NCBI RefSeq assembly: GCF_034048115.1
Contig: NZ_CP139145.1
Location: forward strand, 2,976,001-3,040,000
Source of the DNA: Pseudarthrobacter sp. IC2-21
GTDB taxonomy: Bacteria > Actinomycetota > Actinomycetes > Actinomycetales > Micrococcaceae
Reading direction: 5' to 3'
Length of the DNA: 64,000 bases
Shown in pieces: positions 42,106-53,638 of the stretch. The notes beneath the pieces are model-generated. The model was not told the DNA's origin and ran no database searches. It saw only the letters and a program-made list of their open reading frames with translations. The first letter of the stretch is position 1; each line of letters begins with the position of its first letter. The translations under genes and the position numbers were made by a program.

Positions 42106-42606
42106 TCAGTACCGCTGGGCCGCCTGCGGGTGCGCGGCGAGCTCCGCTTCGACCTCGGCGTGGAACTTCTTCTCCACGAAGAAGGACAGGAACGGGACCA
42201 CACCACCCAACGCCAACAGGATGAGCTTCAGGAACGGCCAGCGCATCAGCGTCCACAACCGGAAGTTGGAGATCAGGTACACCACGTACATCCAGCCATG
42301 CACGATCAGCACAGCGACGGAAAGGTTGAATCCACCCACCACGCCTTGGGGGTCGGCTTCGGCAAAACCGAATCCGAAGGGCTGCCCGGTGACGGCGTTC
42401 GTTCCGCCCGCGAAGAGGTACTGGCCAAACGCGTAGCGTGCGATCAGTTCAGCGCACAGCAGGAGCAGCATCCCGCCGGTCAGGTAGGCCATGACCTTGT
42501 AAAATTTCAGCGCGGAACGGATCTGGGCTTCGGTACCGCCGAAGCGGCGCTTCTTGGGCTTACCCTGGGCAGAACCCTGCTGGACGGCCGGTTTCGGTTC
42601 AATCAT
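42106..42606 (-). CDS. DUF3817 family membrane protein
   Basis: Encodes 166 residues. An N-terminal cytoplasmic part rich in lysine leads into three membrane segments: around residues 35-60, 90-115 (LSVAVLIVHGWMYVVYLI) and 123-142. The HGWMYVVYL and LRWPFLKL patterns are typical of DUF3817. The start overlaps the SURF1 stop by 4 bases. Function unknown. Confidence 0.85.
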   Translation of the reverse strand: MIEPKPAVQQGSAQGKPKKRRFGGTEAQIRSALKFYKVMAYLTGGMLLLLCAELIARYAFGQYLFAGGTNAVTGQPFGFGFAEADPQGVVGGFNLSVAVLIVHGWMYVVYLISNFRLWTLMRWPFLKLILLALGGVVPFLSFFVEKKFHAEVEAELAAHPQAAQRY

Positions 42607-43463
42607 GGCTTTACCTTTTGTTGGAGCTGTTCAGAAGTTGCGGAGCTGGGCGGCGTAGGCGGCGCATCGTCGTGGGCGTCGTCGTCGAGGTCCTCTTCGA
42701 GGCCCCGGCGGTAGTCATCCTTCACCAGCCGCCACCAGATAAACAGCGCGAACCCGGCGAACACCACCCACTCCAGGGAGTAGAAGAGGTTGAGCCAGTT
42801 GACCTTTTGGGCTGGCGGCTGCGGGCCGATGTTCAGGGGCTTCAGATCTCCGCTGACCGCCGCCGCGCTCACGTCGGTCCCGTCCACCATTTCGGCGGTG
42901 GCGGCGACAAATCCCGGGTAGCTGCTGACGTCCCAGTAGTTGATGAGTTCGGCGACCGAAACGGCGGAGGCGTGTCCTGCTTCCGGCGCGGTCTCCGGCA
43001 GCGGCGATTCGGAGGGAATGAGCCGTCCGGTCAGGTCGACTGTCCCCGGCGGCGGCGCCACGGCATCCTTCGGATCGGACACCCAGCCGCGGGCCACCGG
43101 AATCCACATCTGGGGGGAGGCAGCCACACCGGTGAGAACCGGGGCGCCCTTCACGGCGAAGGCGGAAACCACCCAGTAGCCGGTCTTTCCGTCCTTGAGG
43201 CGCCCCGGAACCAGGACCTGTTTCGCGGGGTCGTAGGTGCCCTCTGCTGAAACCATTTGGTCGGAGACGGACCCCGGGAAGAAGTGTCCGGGCTCAAGGG
43301 TCTCCGTGAGCGCCTTGGTTTCTTCAGTGGCCGGGCTGACCGGAACCTCGGGTTGCACGGATCGGCCGAACTGCCACTGGCTGAGCAGGACAAACACCCC
43401 GGAGACGACGATCGCAAACACCAGGCCTGCGATCCATCGGGGCTTAAGGGCTGTTTTCCACAC
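42603..43463 (-). CDS. SURF1 family cytochrome oxidase biogenesis protein
   Basis: Encodes 286 residues from GTG 43463. It has an N-terminal membrane helix (WIAGLVFAIVVSGVFVLLSQWQ), a large extracytoplasmic region with VPVARGWV, and a C-terminal membrane helix (LEWVVFAGFALFIWWRLV) followed by an acidic tail. This two-helix layout and the QWQFGRS segment are the SURF1 signature. It assists assembly of the aa3-type cytochrome c oxidase. It is coupled to the DUF3817 gene downstream. Confidence 0.88.
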   Translation of the reverse strand: MWKTALKPRWIAGLVFAIVVSGVFVLLSQWQFGRSVQPEVPVSPATEETKALTETLEPGHFFPGSVSDQMVSAEGTYDPAKQVLVPGRLKDGKTGYWVVSAFAVKGAPVLTGVAASPQMWIPVARGWVSDPKDAVAPPPGTVDLTGRLIPSESPLPETAPEAGHASAVSVAELINYWDVSSYPGFVAATAEMVDGTDVSAAAVSGDLKPLNIGPQPPAQKVNWLNLFYSLEWVVFAGFALFIWWRLVKDDYRRGLEEDLDDDAHDDAPPTPPSSATSEQLQQKVKP

Positions 43464-43517
43464 CCCTTAACCGTACTTCGTTCCGCTGTAGAACAGCTAA
43501 ACGGGCAGGTTCCCGCC

Positions 43518-44006
43518 CTAATGGTCGAAGAACACCAGGCTCGAGTTGATCAGCTCGGCGATGACTTCGGCGTCGTAGGCCCGCCGCAGGGACTCCCGGA
43601 AGGACTCCTTCGACAACGAACGCGCCAGGGTGGCCAGCACTTCGAGGTGATCGGAGAAGGAACTGGCCGGGGTGGCGATCAGCAGGATGACGGTGGCAGG
43701 GCCGTCGGCGGCGCCGAAGTCCAGCGCGTGGCCGTACTTGGTGATGCCGACGGCGATGGACGTCCGCGAGACGTACTCGCTGCGCGCGTGCGGGAGCCCG
43801 ATTCCGCCCGGCAGGCCGGTGGCGAGCTGGTGTTCCCGGGCGTTGACGTGCTCCAGAAAGCCCTGCAGGTCCGTGATCCGGCCGGCCGCGTAAAGTCGTT
43901 CCGCGAGTTGAGCCGCAGCGTCTGCCTTGTCCTTTGCCTCCAACTCCAAAATCACCAGTTCGGAGGTGGTCAGATCGGCATCATACCGGTCAAGTGGTTC
44001 GGCCAA
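43518..44006 (-). CDS. PTS fructose/mannitol-type EIIA protein
   Basis: Encodes 162 residues from TTG 44006, with AAGGA seven bases upstream. It has the EIIA-Fru active-site histidine, His73, in GGIGLPHARSEYV, and the surrounding VILLIATP and DHLEVLATLARSL strands of this family. It accepts phosphate from HPr and passes it to a sugar-specific EIIB. No EIIB/EIIC is adjacent, so it may be regulatory. It lies between glpD and SURF1. Confidence 0.85.
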   Translation of the reverse strand: MAEPLDRYDADLTTSELVILELEAKDKADAAAQLAERLYAAGRITDLQGFLEHVNAREHQLATGLPGGIGLPHARSEYVSRTSIAVGITKYGHALDFGAADGPATVILLIATPASSFSDHLEVLATLARSLSKESFRESLRRAYDAEVIAELINSSLVFFDH

Positions 44007-44048
44007 GGCGTGTTCCTTCGGTCAGGTCAGAAGCGGGCTAACGGCATG

Positions 44049-45788
44049 TCAGCGCAACGGGACGATGTCCTCCACACCGAGTCGGGCGGCGTCGGCTGAT
44101 TCGTCATCCGGCTGCTGCTGGCTCAGCCTTTCAGCCTCAACACGGGCGATGTAGTGCTTAATTTCGCTTTCGCGCTGCGCATCGCTCCAGCCAAGGACTT
44201 CGCCCATCAGTTTAGCGACTACGGGCACCGCGGACACGCCGCGGTCCCACGCTTCGATGGAAATGCGGGTCCGCCGGGTCAGGACGTCATGGACGTGCCG
44301 GGCACCTTCGTGGGTTGCCGCGTAGACAGCCTCCGCCTGCAGGTAGTCGTCTGCGCCGGGCAGCGGCTCGGCGAGTTCGGGCCGTTCCTTGATGATGGCG
44401 AGCACTTCGGGGGTCATGGAGCCGTAGCGGTTGAGCAGGTGCTCCACCCTGGCCACGTGGACGCCGTATTCCTCGGCTGTCCTGCTCCTGCGGTTCCAGG
44501 CGGCTTTGAAGCCGCTCGCCCCCAGCAGCGGGATGGTTTCGGTGCAGCTCGGCGGGACGCGCTCGTCCATGGTCCGGGTGGCCTCGTCCACTGCGTCCTT
44601 GGCCATCACCCGGTAGGTGGTCCATTTGCCGCCGGCCACCACCACCAGGCCGGGCACGGGGTGGGCCACCACGTGTTCACGGGAGAGTTTGGCGGTGGAG
44701 TCGTTTTCACCGGCTAGCAGGGGGCGCAGGCCGGCGTAGACGCCTTCGACGTCTTCCCGGGTCAGCGGGCGCTTCAGCACCTTGTTGACGTGTTCGAGGA
44801 TGTAGTCGATGTCCTTGCTGGATGCTGCCGGGTGGGCCTTGTCCAGGTGCCAGTCGGTATCGGTGGTGCCGATGATCCAGTGCCGGCCCCACGGGATCAC
44901 AAAGAGTACCGATTTTTCGGTCCGCAGGATCAGGCCAACAGTGGACTGGAAGCGGTCGCGGGGCACCACAAGGTGAATGCCCTTGGAAGCCCGGACCTTC
45001 AACTGTCCGCGGTCGGTGACCATGGCCTGGGTTTCGTCAGTCCACACACCGGTGGCATTGATGACCTGCTTGGCGCGGATGTCGAACTGCGAACCGTCCT
45101 CGTGGTTGACCACCTTGGCCCCCACCACGCGTTCGCCCTCCCGGAGGAAATCAACCACGGCCATCTGGTTCACCGCGTGGGCGCCGTAGTGGGCCGCCGT
45201 CCGGATCAGGTTGGCGCAGTACTTTGCGTCGTCCACCTGGCCGTCGTAGTAGCGGATGGACCCCACAAAGGCATCCTTTTTGAGGCTTGGCGCCGCCCGG
45301 AGGGTACCGCGCCTGCTGAGGTGCTTGTGGAAGGGCACACCCCGGCGGTGCCCGTTGGAGACGGACATCAGGTCATACAGGGCAATGCCTGCCCCCACAT
45401 AGGGACGCTCGAGGAAGGGTTTGGTCAGCGGGTACAGGAACGGCACCGGGCGCGCCAGGTGCGGGGCGAGCTCCGAAAGCAGCAGGCCGCGCTCCTGCAG
45501 GGCTTCCTTGACCAGCCCGAAGTCCAGCATCTCCAGGTAGCGCAGGCCGCCGTGGATCAGCTTGGACGACCGCGAGGACGTGCCGGCCGCCCAGTCGTTG
45601 GCCTCCACGATGCCCACGCTCAGTCCACGGGTCACCGCGTCCAGGGCCGAGCCGGTGCCGACGATCCCGCCGCCGACAATGAGGATGTCCAGTTCGTTGC
45701 CCGGTTCGGTTGTGGCCCTCAGCCGGGCAATCGATGCCTCCCGGGCCTCGGGCCCCAGGGCACCGCCTTCGTTTGGAACACTGTTCAT
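44049..45788 (-). CDS. glpD: aerobic glycerol-3-phosphate dehydrogenase
   Basis: Encodes 579 residues; ATG has GGGGAGG six bases upstream. The N-terminal FAD motif is DILIVGGGIVGTGSALDAV, with the GTSSRSSKLIHGGLRYLEM signature that follows. A C-terminal domain of about 130 residues completes the family layout. It oxidises glycerol-3-phosphate to dihydroxyacetone phosphate at the membrane and feeds electrons to menaquinone. It is convergent with nothing and followed by the EIIA gene. Confidence 0.95.
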   Translation of the reverse strand: MNSVPNEGGALGPEAREASIARLRATTEPGNELDILIVGGGIVGTGSALDAVTRGLSVGIVEANDWAAGTSSRSSKLIHGGLRYLEMLDFGLVKEALQERGLLLSELAPHLARPVPFLYPLTKPFLERPYVGAGIALYDLMSVSNGHRRGVPFHKHLSRRGTLRAAPSLKKDAFVGSIRYYDGQVDDAKYCANLIRTAAHYGAHAVNQMAVVDFLREGERVVGAKVVNHEDGSQFDIRAKQVINATGVWTDETQAMVTDRGQLKVRASKGIHLVVPRDRFQSTVGLILRTEKSVLFVIPWGRHWIIGTTDTDWHLDKAHPAASSKDIDYILEHVNKVLKRPLTREDVEGVYAGLRPLLAGENDSTAKLSREHVVAHPVPGLVVVAGGKWTTYRVMAKDAVDEATRTMDERVPPSCTETIPLLGASGFKAAWNRRSRTAEEYGVHVARVEHLLNRYGSMTPEVLAIIKERPELAEPLPGADDYLQAEAVYAATHEGARHVHDVLTRRTRISIEAWDRGVSAVPVVAKLMGEVLGWSDAQRESEIKHYIARVEAERLSQQQPDDESADAARLGVEDIVPLR

Positions 45789-45871
45789 GGAACGCCTCCC
45801 CTTGCCGCTGCTGCCGGTAGTAACCCCACACTACTTCGTTGCCGCGCAGTTGGGCAGGCGTTTGAGGGCCC

Positions 45872-47008
45872 TTAGTTACCGGCGTACGGGGAGACCACGA
45901 CGTCGACGCGCTGGAATTCCTTGAGGTCCGAGTACCCGGTGGTAGCCATTGACCGCCGCAGGGCTCCGATCAGGTTGGACGTGCCGTTGGTGTGGTGGCC
46001 CGGGCCGAAAAGCACCTCTTCGAGCGACCCGACAGTGCCCACATTGGCCCGGTCCCCGCGCGGCAGTTCCAGGTGGTGGGCCTCCTGGCCCCAGTGCCAG
46101 CCCTTGCCGGGGGCTTCCTCGGCCCTCGCGAGGGCGCTGCCGAGCATCACGGCGTCGGCGCCCATGGCGATGGCCTTGACGATGTCACCCGAGGTGCCCA
46201 TGCCGCCGTCGGCGATGACATGGACGTAGCGTCCGCCGGATTCGTCCATGTAGTCACGGCGGGCGGCCGCGACGTCGGAAATGGCGGATGCCATGGGTGA
46301 GTGGATGCCCAGCGCGCGGCGCGTGGTGGCGGTGGCCCCGCCGCCGAAGCCGACCAGGACACCGGCGGCGCCGGTGCGCATCAGGTGCAGCGCGGGCGTG
46401 TAGCCGGCCGCGCCGCCCACAATCACCGGGACGTCGAGTTCATAGATGAACTGCTTGAGGTTCAGCGGTTCATGGTCCTTGGAGACGTGTTCGGCTGACA
46501 CCGTGGTTCCGCGGATCACAAAGATGTCGACGCCGGCGGCCACCACGGTTTTGTAGTGTTCCTGGGTGCGCTGGGGCGTCAGGGATCCGGCCACGGTCAC
46601 TCCGGCGGCGCGGATCTCGGCGAGGCGGGAGGTGATGAGTTCAGGCTGGATGGGGGCGCGGTACAGCTCCTGCATGCGGCCGGTCACGGCGGGGCTGTTG
46701 ACCTCGTCCTCGAGGGCGGCGATCTCATCCAGGATGGACTGCGGGTCCTCGTAGCGGGTCCACAGGCCCTCAAGGTCCAGGACACCCAGACCGCCCAGGC
46801 GGCCCAGGGCGATGGCCGTCTCCGGGGACATCGCCGAATCCATCGGCGCCGCGATGACGGGCATCTCGAACTTGTACGCATCGATCTGCCAGGAGACAGA
46901 CACGTCCTTGGGGTCGCGGGTACGACGGTTAGGGACGATCGCAATGTCATCCAGGGAGTAGGCACGACGCCCACGCTTGCCACGGCCGATCTCGATCTCG
47001 TAAGTCAC
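45872..47008 (-). CDS. guaB3: GuaB3 family IMP dehydrogenase-related protein
   Basis: Encodes 378 residues from GTG 47008. The N-terminal EIGRGKRGRRAYSLDDIAIVPNRRTRDP and the AAPMDSAMSPETAIALGRLGGLGVLDL segments are the GuaB3 signature, with a C-terminal ADGGMGTSGDIVKAIAMGADAVMLGS phosphate-binding loop. It lacks the CBS domains of GuaB. The catalytic loop region has no obvious CT(T/H) active-site cysteine. Enzyme activity is uncertain in this subfamily; it is a common actinobacterial paralog of GuaB. Confidence 0.93.
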   Translation of the reverse strand: MTYEIEIGRGKRGRRAYSLDDIAIVPNRRTRDPKDVSVSWQIDAYKFEMPVIAAPMDSAMSPETAIALGRLGGLGVLDLEGLWTRYEDPQSILDEIAALEDEVNSPAVTGRMQELYRAPIQPELITSRLAEIRAAGVTVAGSLTPQRTQEHYKTVVAAGVDIFVIRGTTVSAEHVSKDHEPLNLKQFIYELDVPVIVGGAAGYTPALHLMRTGAAGVLVGFGGGATATTRRALGIHSPMASAISDVAAARRDYMDESGGRYVHVIADGGMGTSGDIVKAIAMGADAVMLGSALARAEEAPGKGWHWGQEAHHLELPRGDRANVGTVGSLEEVLFGPGHHTNGTSNLIGALRRSMATTGYSDLKEFQRVDVVVSPYAGN

Positions 47009-47064
47009 TGCTCTAGGTTATCCCAGCCCCGGCGTTATCCATGGCCGGGGCTACGATGCTGGGG

Positions 47065-47685
47065 ATGGGTAAGCGCTGGATCTTCGACGGGCACATCGCC
47101 GGCCTTGGCACCGGGTCAGGGCTGCGGGCCGTTGTGGGCCTCTGGCAGCAGTCACCGTTCGGGTCCTTCGCCGACGTTATGGTCCAGCATCCGTCCGGGC
47201 ACCGCCTGCTGCTGGCCCCCACCCGGGAAGTGGCCAGCTTCATCGCCGCCACGTACAGCTTTGATTCGGTGCAGGTGGTGGAGGTGAACGCGGTGTTCGC
47301 AGACCAGCGCATCACGGTGGACGCCGGCCCGCTGCAGCTGAGTGCCGGGGTGGGCCGCAGGACCGTCCTGGGGAGGGCGCTGCAGGCAGTTCCACGGCGC
47401 CTTGCCGTGGACACCGTCTGGCTGCAGGCAATCAGCCCCGTTGCCGGGTTGCTCAGTCCCGGGGCCCGGACCTCGGGAACCGCCGGAAGCGGCCGGCTGG
47501 AGTATTACGGGGTGAGCGACCTGCACCACATCAGGTCCGCCGTCGTGCGTTGGAACGGGGTGCACGCCGGGGAGTTGGCCCCGATCACGCCTCCGGTGAC
47601 CTTCGGCTTCAGCAGCGTTCCCGCCCGGCCCAGCCTGGCGAGGGTCCGCACCACCGTGGTGGACGCGCCCACAGCCGGACCCTGA
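47065..47685 (+). CDS. conserved actinobacterial hypothetical protein
   Basis: About 206 residues from ATG 47065; ATG 47056 or 47041 are also possible and no ribosome binding site decides. It starts GKRWIFDGHIAGLGTGSG and has a strand-rich middle (GHRLLLAPTREVASFIAATYSFDSVQVVEV). I do not recognise a motif; it looks like a cytoplasmic Micrococcaceae-specific protein. It is divergent from guaB3 with about 30-60 bases between. Confidence 0.72.
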   Translation: MGKRWIFDGHIAGLGTGSGLRAVVGLWQQSPFGSFADVMVQHPSGHRLLLAPTREVASFIAATYSFDSVQVVEVNAVFADQRITVDAGPLQLSAGVGRRTVLGRALQAVPRRLAVDTVWLQAISPVAGLLSPGARTSGTAGSGRLEYYGVSDLHHIRSAVVRWNGVHAGELAPITPPVTFGFSSVPARPSLARVRTTVVDAPTAGP

Positions 47686-47744
47686 GCCCCGTACCGCCGT
47701 GGAGGGGATCTGCCCACGCGGCGCGAACCTCACGGCAACCCGGG

Positions 47745-49586
47745 TTACGGCCCGCTTTGAGGGTCCAGGCTCAGCTGCGACTCGAACATCCTGAAGTAGC
47801 GGCCACGCAGGGCAACCAGTTCCTTGTGGGTGCCCTGTTCCACGATCTGCCCGTCCTCGAGCATGTAGACGATGTCAGCCTTCTCAATGGTGGCAAGCCG
47901 GTGGCTGATGGCGATGATGGTGCTGCTCCGTTCGGCGAACAGCCGGGTGAAGATCCTGTGCTCCGCGAGGGCGTCAATGGCTGAGGTGGGTTCGTCCATC
48001 ACCATGAACTCGGCGTTCCGGTAGAAGTTCCGGGCCATCGCGAGCCGCTGCCACTGGCCGCCGGAAAGTCCGCTGCCCTTCCGCCCGCGCGGATCCTCCA
48101 TCCAGTTGCTGACGTGGTTGTCCAGGCCGTTGGGCAGCTTGTTGATGAAGTCCAGCGCTTCGGCGTCGGCCGCGGCCCGGCGGATCCGGACGTCATCCCG
48201 CGGCGAGTCGACATCGCCGAAGCGGATGTTGTCCGCTGCGGTTGCAAACTCATACTTCAGGAACTCCTGGCTCAGCACCGCCAGGTGGCGGTGCCAGGAG
48301 GTGACGTCGACGGCGGCGAGGTCCACGCCGTCGAGCAATACCTGCCCGGAGTCCGGGGCGTACAGCCCGGCCAGGATCCGGATCAGCGTGGACTTTCCTG
48401 CACCGTTCTCCCCCACGATGGCAACGTGCTGTCCCTCCCGGATGGTCATGCTGATCCCCCGGATCACCTCGAGGTCGCTGCCCGTGTAGGTAAAGCGGAT
48501 GTCCCTCAGCTCCACAACCCCGGGCGACTGCAGCAGCGGCGGGGCGTGGCCGGAGTGGACCGGAAGTGCCATGAACAGTTCATAATCTTTGAGGTTCGCC
48601 AGGTCCTCGTCGATGGAACTCAGCGACGACACCAGGTTGTTGGCCGTGGACAGGGCCCGGCTGACAATCTGCTGGACGTACAGGAACTGGCCCACCGGCT
48701 GCGCCCGGGCGATGATCTGCCCCACCACCCAGATCAGCGAGACCACCTCGGCGCCGTACTGCAGCGCGTCGGCGGCGAGCTGTTTAGGGATGTAGCGCCT
48801 TTGGAAGTCGAGGCGGCGGCGCTCGTCAGCGTCCCGCAGCCGGGAGCGGAGGTCCATGAGGTAGCCCACGATCCCGTACAGCCGCATCTCGGCGATGTGC
48901 TGCGGCCGGAGCAGGTTGGTTTCGATCATCCGGCGCTGCCGGCGCGAATCCACCTGGGTGTTCCAGTGCGCGATCTGTTCCCGGGACAGCCTGAACTGCA
49001 GGTAGACGCTGGGCACGATGGCCACCAGGACAATGACGGCGATCCACCAACTGACCAGCAGCAGGGCACCCACGGCAAGGATCACCGAAACGAGCTGGGT
49101 GAAGATGGCGGCGATCCGGTCCAGGACCCGGGCGTAGGAGTCGGAGAACCGCTTGGCGCGGTCGTACAGGTCCACGGTCTCCTTGTCGTCGTAGCGCCAG
49201 AACTCCAGGGCCAGGAAGCGCTCGTACATCTGGTCACCCACGATGGCGCCCACTTTGAAGCTCATCAGCTGCTGGATGTAGCGGTCCACGCTGCTGAATG
49301 CGCCCCAAAACAGGCCCAGGGCTGCGGTGATGATGACGTAGACGATGGCCTGCTGGCCCGCCGCGGCGTTGCCGGCGTAGGCGGCTGCCAGGGCCGTGGT
49401 GGTCAGCGCGGCGAAGTAGGTGGTCACCAGCGGCAGCGTCGCGGAGATCAGCGAGCCCACAACCTTCATGACGACGGCGGCGGGCGAGGCGCGGAAGCTG
49501 ACGCGCAGCACCTGCGCCACGGCCCGGGCGTACGGCCGCAGGGCGAGTTTGCGCTTCGGCTCACGCGCGGGAAGGAGTTCGGCCAT
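47745..49586 (-). CDS. ABC transporter, fused permease and ATP-binding protein
   Basis: Encodes 613 residues. Six membrane helices occupy about residues 25-320. The ATPase half has Walker A GENGAGKST, signature LSGGQWQRLAMARN, Walker B FMVMDEPTSAID and the H-loop HRLATI. It is a half-transporter exporter that would dimerise; the substrate is unknown. The ATG lies about 75 bases from the guaB terminator. Confidence 0.93.
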   Translation of the reverse strand: MAELLPAREPKRKLALRPYARAVAQVLRVSFRASPAAVVMKVVGSLISATLPLVTTYFAALTTTALAAAYAGNAAAGQQAIVYVIITAALGLFWGAFSSVDRYIQQLMSFKVGAIVGDQMYERFLALEFWRYDDKETVDLYDRAKRFSDSYARVLDRIAAIFTQLVSVILAVGALLLVSWWIAVIVLVAIVPSVYLQFRLSREQIAHWNTQVDSRRQRRMIETNLLRPQHIAEMRLYGIVGYLMDLRSRLRDADERRRLDFQRRYIPKQLAADALQYGAEVVSLIWVVGQIIARAQPVGQFLYVQQIVSRALSTANNLVSSLSSIDEDLANLKDYELFMALPVHSGHAPPLLQSPGVVELRDIRFTYTGSDLEVIRGISMTIREGQHVAIVGENGAGKSTLIRILAGLYAPDSGQVLLDGVDLAAVDVTSWHRHLAVLSQEFLKYEFATAADNIRFGDVDSPRDDVRIRRAAADAEALDFINKLPNGLDNHVSNWMEDPRGRKGSGLSGGQWQRLAMARNFYRNAEFMVMDEPTSAIDALAEHRIFTRLFAERSSTIIAISHRLATIEKADIVYMLEDGQIVEQGTHKELVALRGRYFRMFESQLSLDPQSGP

Positions 49587-49619
49587 GGATTTAGCCTAAT
49601 CCCGCGCATGGACGCAAAA

Positions 49620-49650
49620 GGCCGCGGGGGCTCTGCCCCCGCGGCCTCTT
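49620..49650 (-). terminator. strong terminator of guaB, usable on both strands
   Basis: A perfect 12-base stem GGCCGCGGGGGC/GCCCCCGCGGCC with a 3-base loop, flanked by AAAA on the left and TCTTTT on the right. On the - strand it follows guaB, 11 bases past the stop codon. Confidence 0.9.
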
Positions 49651-49660
49651 TTGGTGAACC

Positions 49661-51439
<1,779 letters not shown>

Positions 51440-53506
51440 TCAGGTCCAGCCTGTGGCTGCCAGCAGGCGTTCCTCAAACATGGGAGTCATGCTTTCAACG
51501 TACGTCCGGCTCAGATGGTTGTCGTCCTTGTAGACGTACACGTTCCCCACCACTGCCGGGCAGCTGCCGCCGGCGCAGATGAAATCGCTCAGGTCCATCA
51601 GGTGCAGGCCGTCCACTTTGCCGCGGTAGCCCTCCAGCGGCGAGGGATCCACCAGGGACTCGCTCAGCGGCGGGTTGCACGCCGGGGCGTCCGCCGAGTA
51701 GCGCTGAACGCACTCGGGCATGCTGAAGGTGAACCGGGGGTTGTCCCGGATTCCGACGATCTCGATGCCGGCATCGGCGATCGGCTGGATTCCGTCGAGA
51801 TAGGCGGGGACCTCGGTTTCGAACGGCGCCTCCTCATGGGTCAGGGTGGCCACCGTAAAGACGGCATCGGGCCGGTGTTCGAGCACGTACGCCGTGCTGG
51901 CGCGGTTGTAGGCGTTGCATTCGGCGTTCCGGGTTTCTGACTCCGCCCCGAAGCGGCAGGCGGGCATGAGCAGTGTGACCAGCTCCCAGCCGCGGGCTTC
52001 CGCAATGGGAGCCAGGGCAGCGAGGTATTGCTGGGCGTGCGAGTCCCCCAGCACCACGATCCGCTTGGAGATTTCACCGGGCGGCACCGCCTGCCGGCAG
52101 CCTTCCAGCACCGGGTCCGGCGTCGCATTCATGCCGGCACAGGGCTCATGGATCCCGGCCCAGTCATTGTCCAGGGCCGCGGGGGCAGGAATAATTCGTG
52201 CCGCCGGCGCAGGCGTTCCGCCGTTCCCCGGCGCGAGCTGGGCAGCGCCGGGTGCCAGCTCCCGGGGCTGCGCTGCGGTGGCGGCTTCCTCGGAGGTGAG
52301 GGTTGTCTGCCAGACCGCAACGGGGCCGGCCAGGACGGCGCAGCAGGCAGCGATAACGACGGCGGTGCGCCAGCTGCGCACCTGCGGCCAGCGCCACTCG
52401 CGGAGCGGCTTTTCGACAAAGCGGGTGGTCAGGACGGCCAGGATCACGGATGCCCCGATAATCGCCCCGCCCTGGCTGAGGTTGGGTGACTCGACGCCGG
52501 TGGCCGCCAGGGCCAGTACCAGGACCGGCCAGTGCCACAGGTAGAGGGCATAGGAGTTATCGCCCAGCGAAACCAGCGGCTTCCAGCTCAGGAGGCGGTC
52601 CACGCCGAAGCGGCTGCCGCTCTGGCCGGCCACGATGATCGCTGCCGCGGCGATCGTGGGCCAGAGTGCCACGAACCCGGGAAAGGCCCGGTCCACGGTC
52701 AGGACCAGCCCGCAGGAGACCATGGCTGCAAGCCCTGCCCAGCCGAGGACCAGGCGGAGCATCCTGCCGGGGTTCAGCAGGGGCAGGCCCAGCGCGAGAA
52801 GGGAGCCCAGGGCAAATTCCCACAGCCGGGTCCGGGTGTCGAAGTAGGCGTAGGCCTGGTTTGTGGCGGTCTGGTCAATCGAGAACGTGAGCGAGGCGGC
52901 AAGGATGGCTGCGAACGCACAGGCCAGGACGGCGCGGTAGCTGGTGTTGAACCGCCGGCGGAGGAGCCGCCACACCACGGCGGACCCGGCGAAAACGAGC
53001 GGCCACAGGATAAAGACCTGCCCCTGGATGGACAGGGACCAGAAGTGCTGCAGCGGGCTGGCACCGGCGTGGTCCTGGGCGTAGTAATCCACGGCGGCGT
53101 CTGCCAGCAGCCAGTTCTGCCGGTACAGCAGGGACGCCCAGGTCTGCTCGAGCACCATGGGCCAGCGGCCTTGCGGCAGGACCAGCCAGGTGCCGGCAAG
53201 GACGCCCAGGATCACCACGACGGCGGCGGGCAGCAGCCGCTTGAACAGGTGCAGCCAGTGCCGGACCAGCTTCAGGGGCGTGCCGGACTCGACTTTCCGG
53301 ACGAAAGAGAGGGTCAGGAGGAAAGCCGAAATAAGGAGGAAGATATCCACGCCGCCGGACACCCGGCCAAGCCACACATGGTAGGTCACCACCATCAGCA
53401 CGGCGAGCGCACGGAGCCCCTGGACTTCGGGACGGAAGGTGGGTTTCCGGGGGCCGCCGGTGGCGCCTGCCGTCTTGTCCGGGGCAGCCTCGGTTCCCGC
53501 CTTCAC
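51440..53506 (-). CDS. OatA-like acyltransferase with C-terminal SGNH domain
   Basis: About 688 residues from GTG 53506, with GAGGGGG six bases upstream (TTG 53521 is also in frame). The first 400 residues are an acyltransferase-3 membrane domain: FRPEVQGLRALAVLMVV, then TYHVWLGRVSGGVDIFLL, with ten or so hydrophobic helices. The last 250 residues are an extracytoplasmic SGNH hydrolase-like domain with RIVVLGDSHAQQYLAAL. Such proteins O-acetylate peptidoglycan or exported glycans. The exact acceptor is not shown. Confidence 0.88.
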   Translation of the reverse strand: MKAGTEAAPDKTAGATGGPRKPTFRPEVQGLRALAVLMVVTYHVWLGRVSGGVDIFLLISAFLLTLSFVRKVESGTPLKLVRHWLHLFKRLLPAAVVVILGVLAGTWLVLPQGRWPMVLEQTWASLLYRQNWLLADAAVDYYAQDHAGASPLQHFWSLSIQGQVFILWPLVFAGSAVVWRLLRRRFNTSYRAVLACAFAAILAASLTFSIDQTATNQAYAYFDTRTRLWEFALGSLLALGLPLLNPGRMLRLVLGWAGLAAMVSCGLVLTVDRAFPGFVALWPTIAAAAIIVAGQSGSRFGVDRLLSWKPLVSLGDNSYALYLWHWPVLVLALAATGVESPNLSQGGAIIGASVILAVLTTRFVEKPLREWRWPQVRSWRTAVVIAACCAVLAGPVAVWQTTLTSEEAATAAQPRELAPGAAQLAPGNGGTPAPAARIIPAPAALDNDWAGIHEPCAGMNATPDPVLEGCRQAVPPGEISKRIVVLGDSHAQQYLAALAPIAEARGWELVTLLMPACRFGAESETRNAECNAYNRASTAYVLEHRPDAVFTVATLTHEEAPFETEVPAYLDGIQPIADAGIEIVGIRDNPRFTFSMPECVQRYSADAPACNPPLSESLVDPSPLEGYRGKVDGLHLMDLSDFICAGGSCPAVVGNVYVYKDDNHLSRTYVESMTPMFEERLLAATGWT

Positions 53507-53638
53507 AAGTGACCCCCTCAAAACCGGCTGGCAAAAACATCAAGCCTATTTGACTGGAGCGCCCGCTGGCCAATCAGATACCCCGGACCCGCGGATCGGC
53601 ACGAACTAAGCTGGCCACATTCAGGGAAGGGAGCGGAC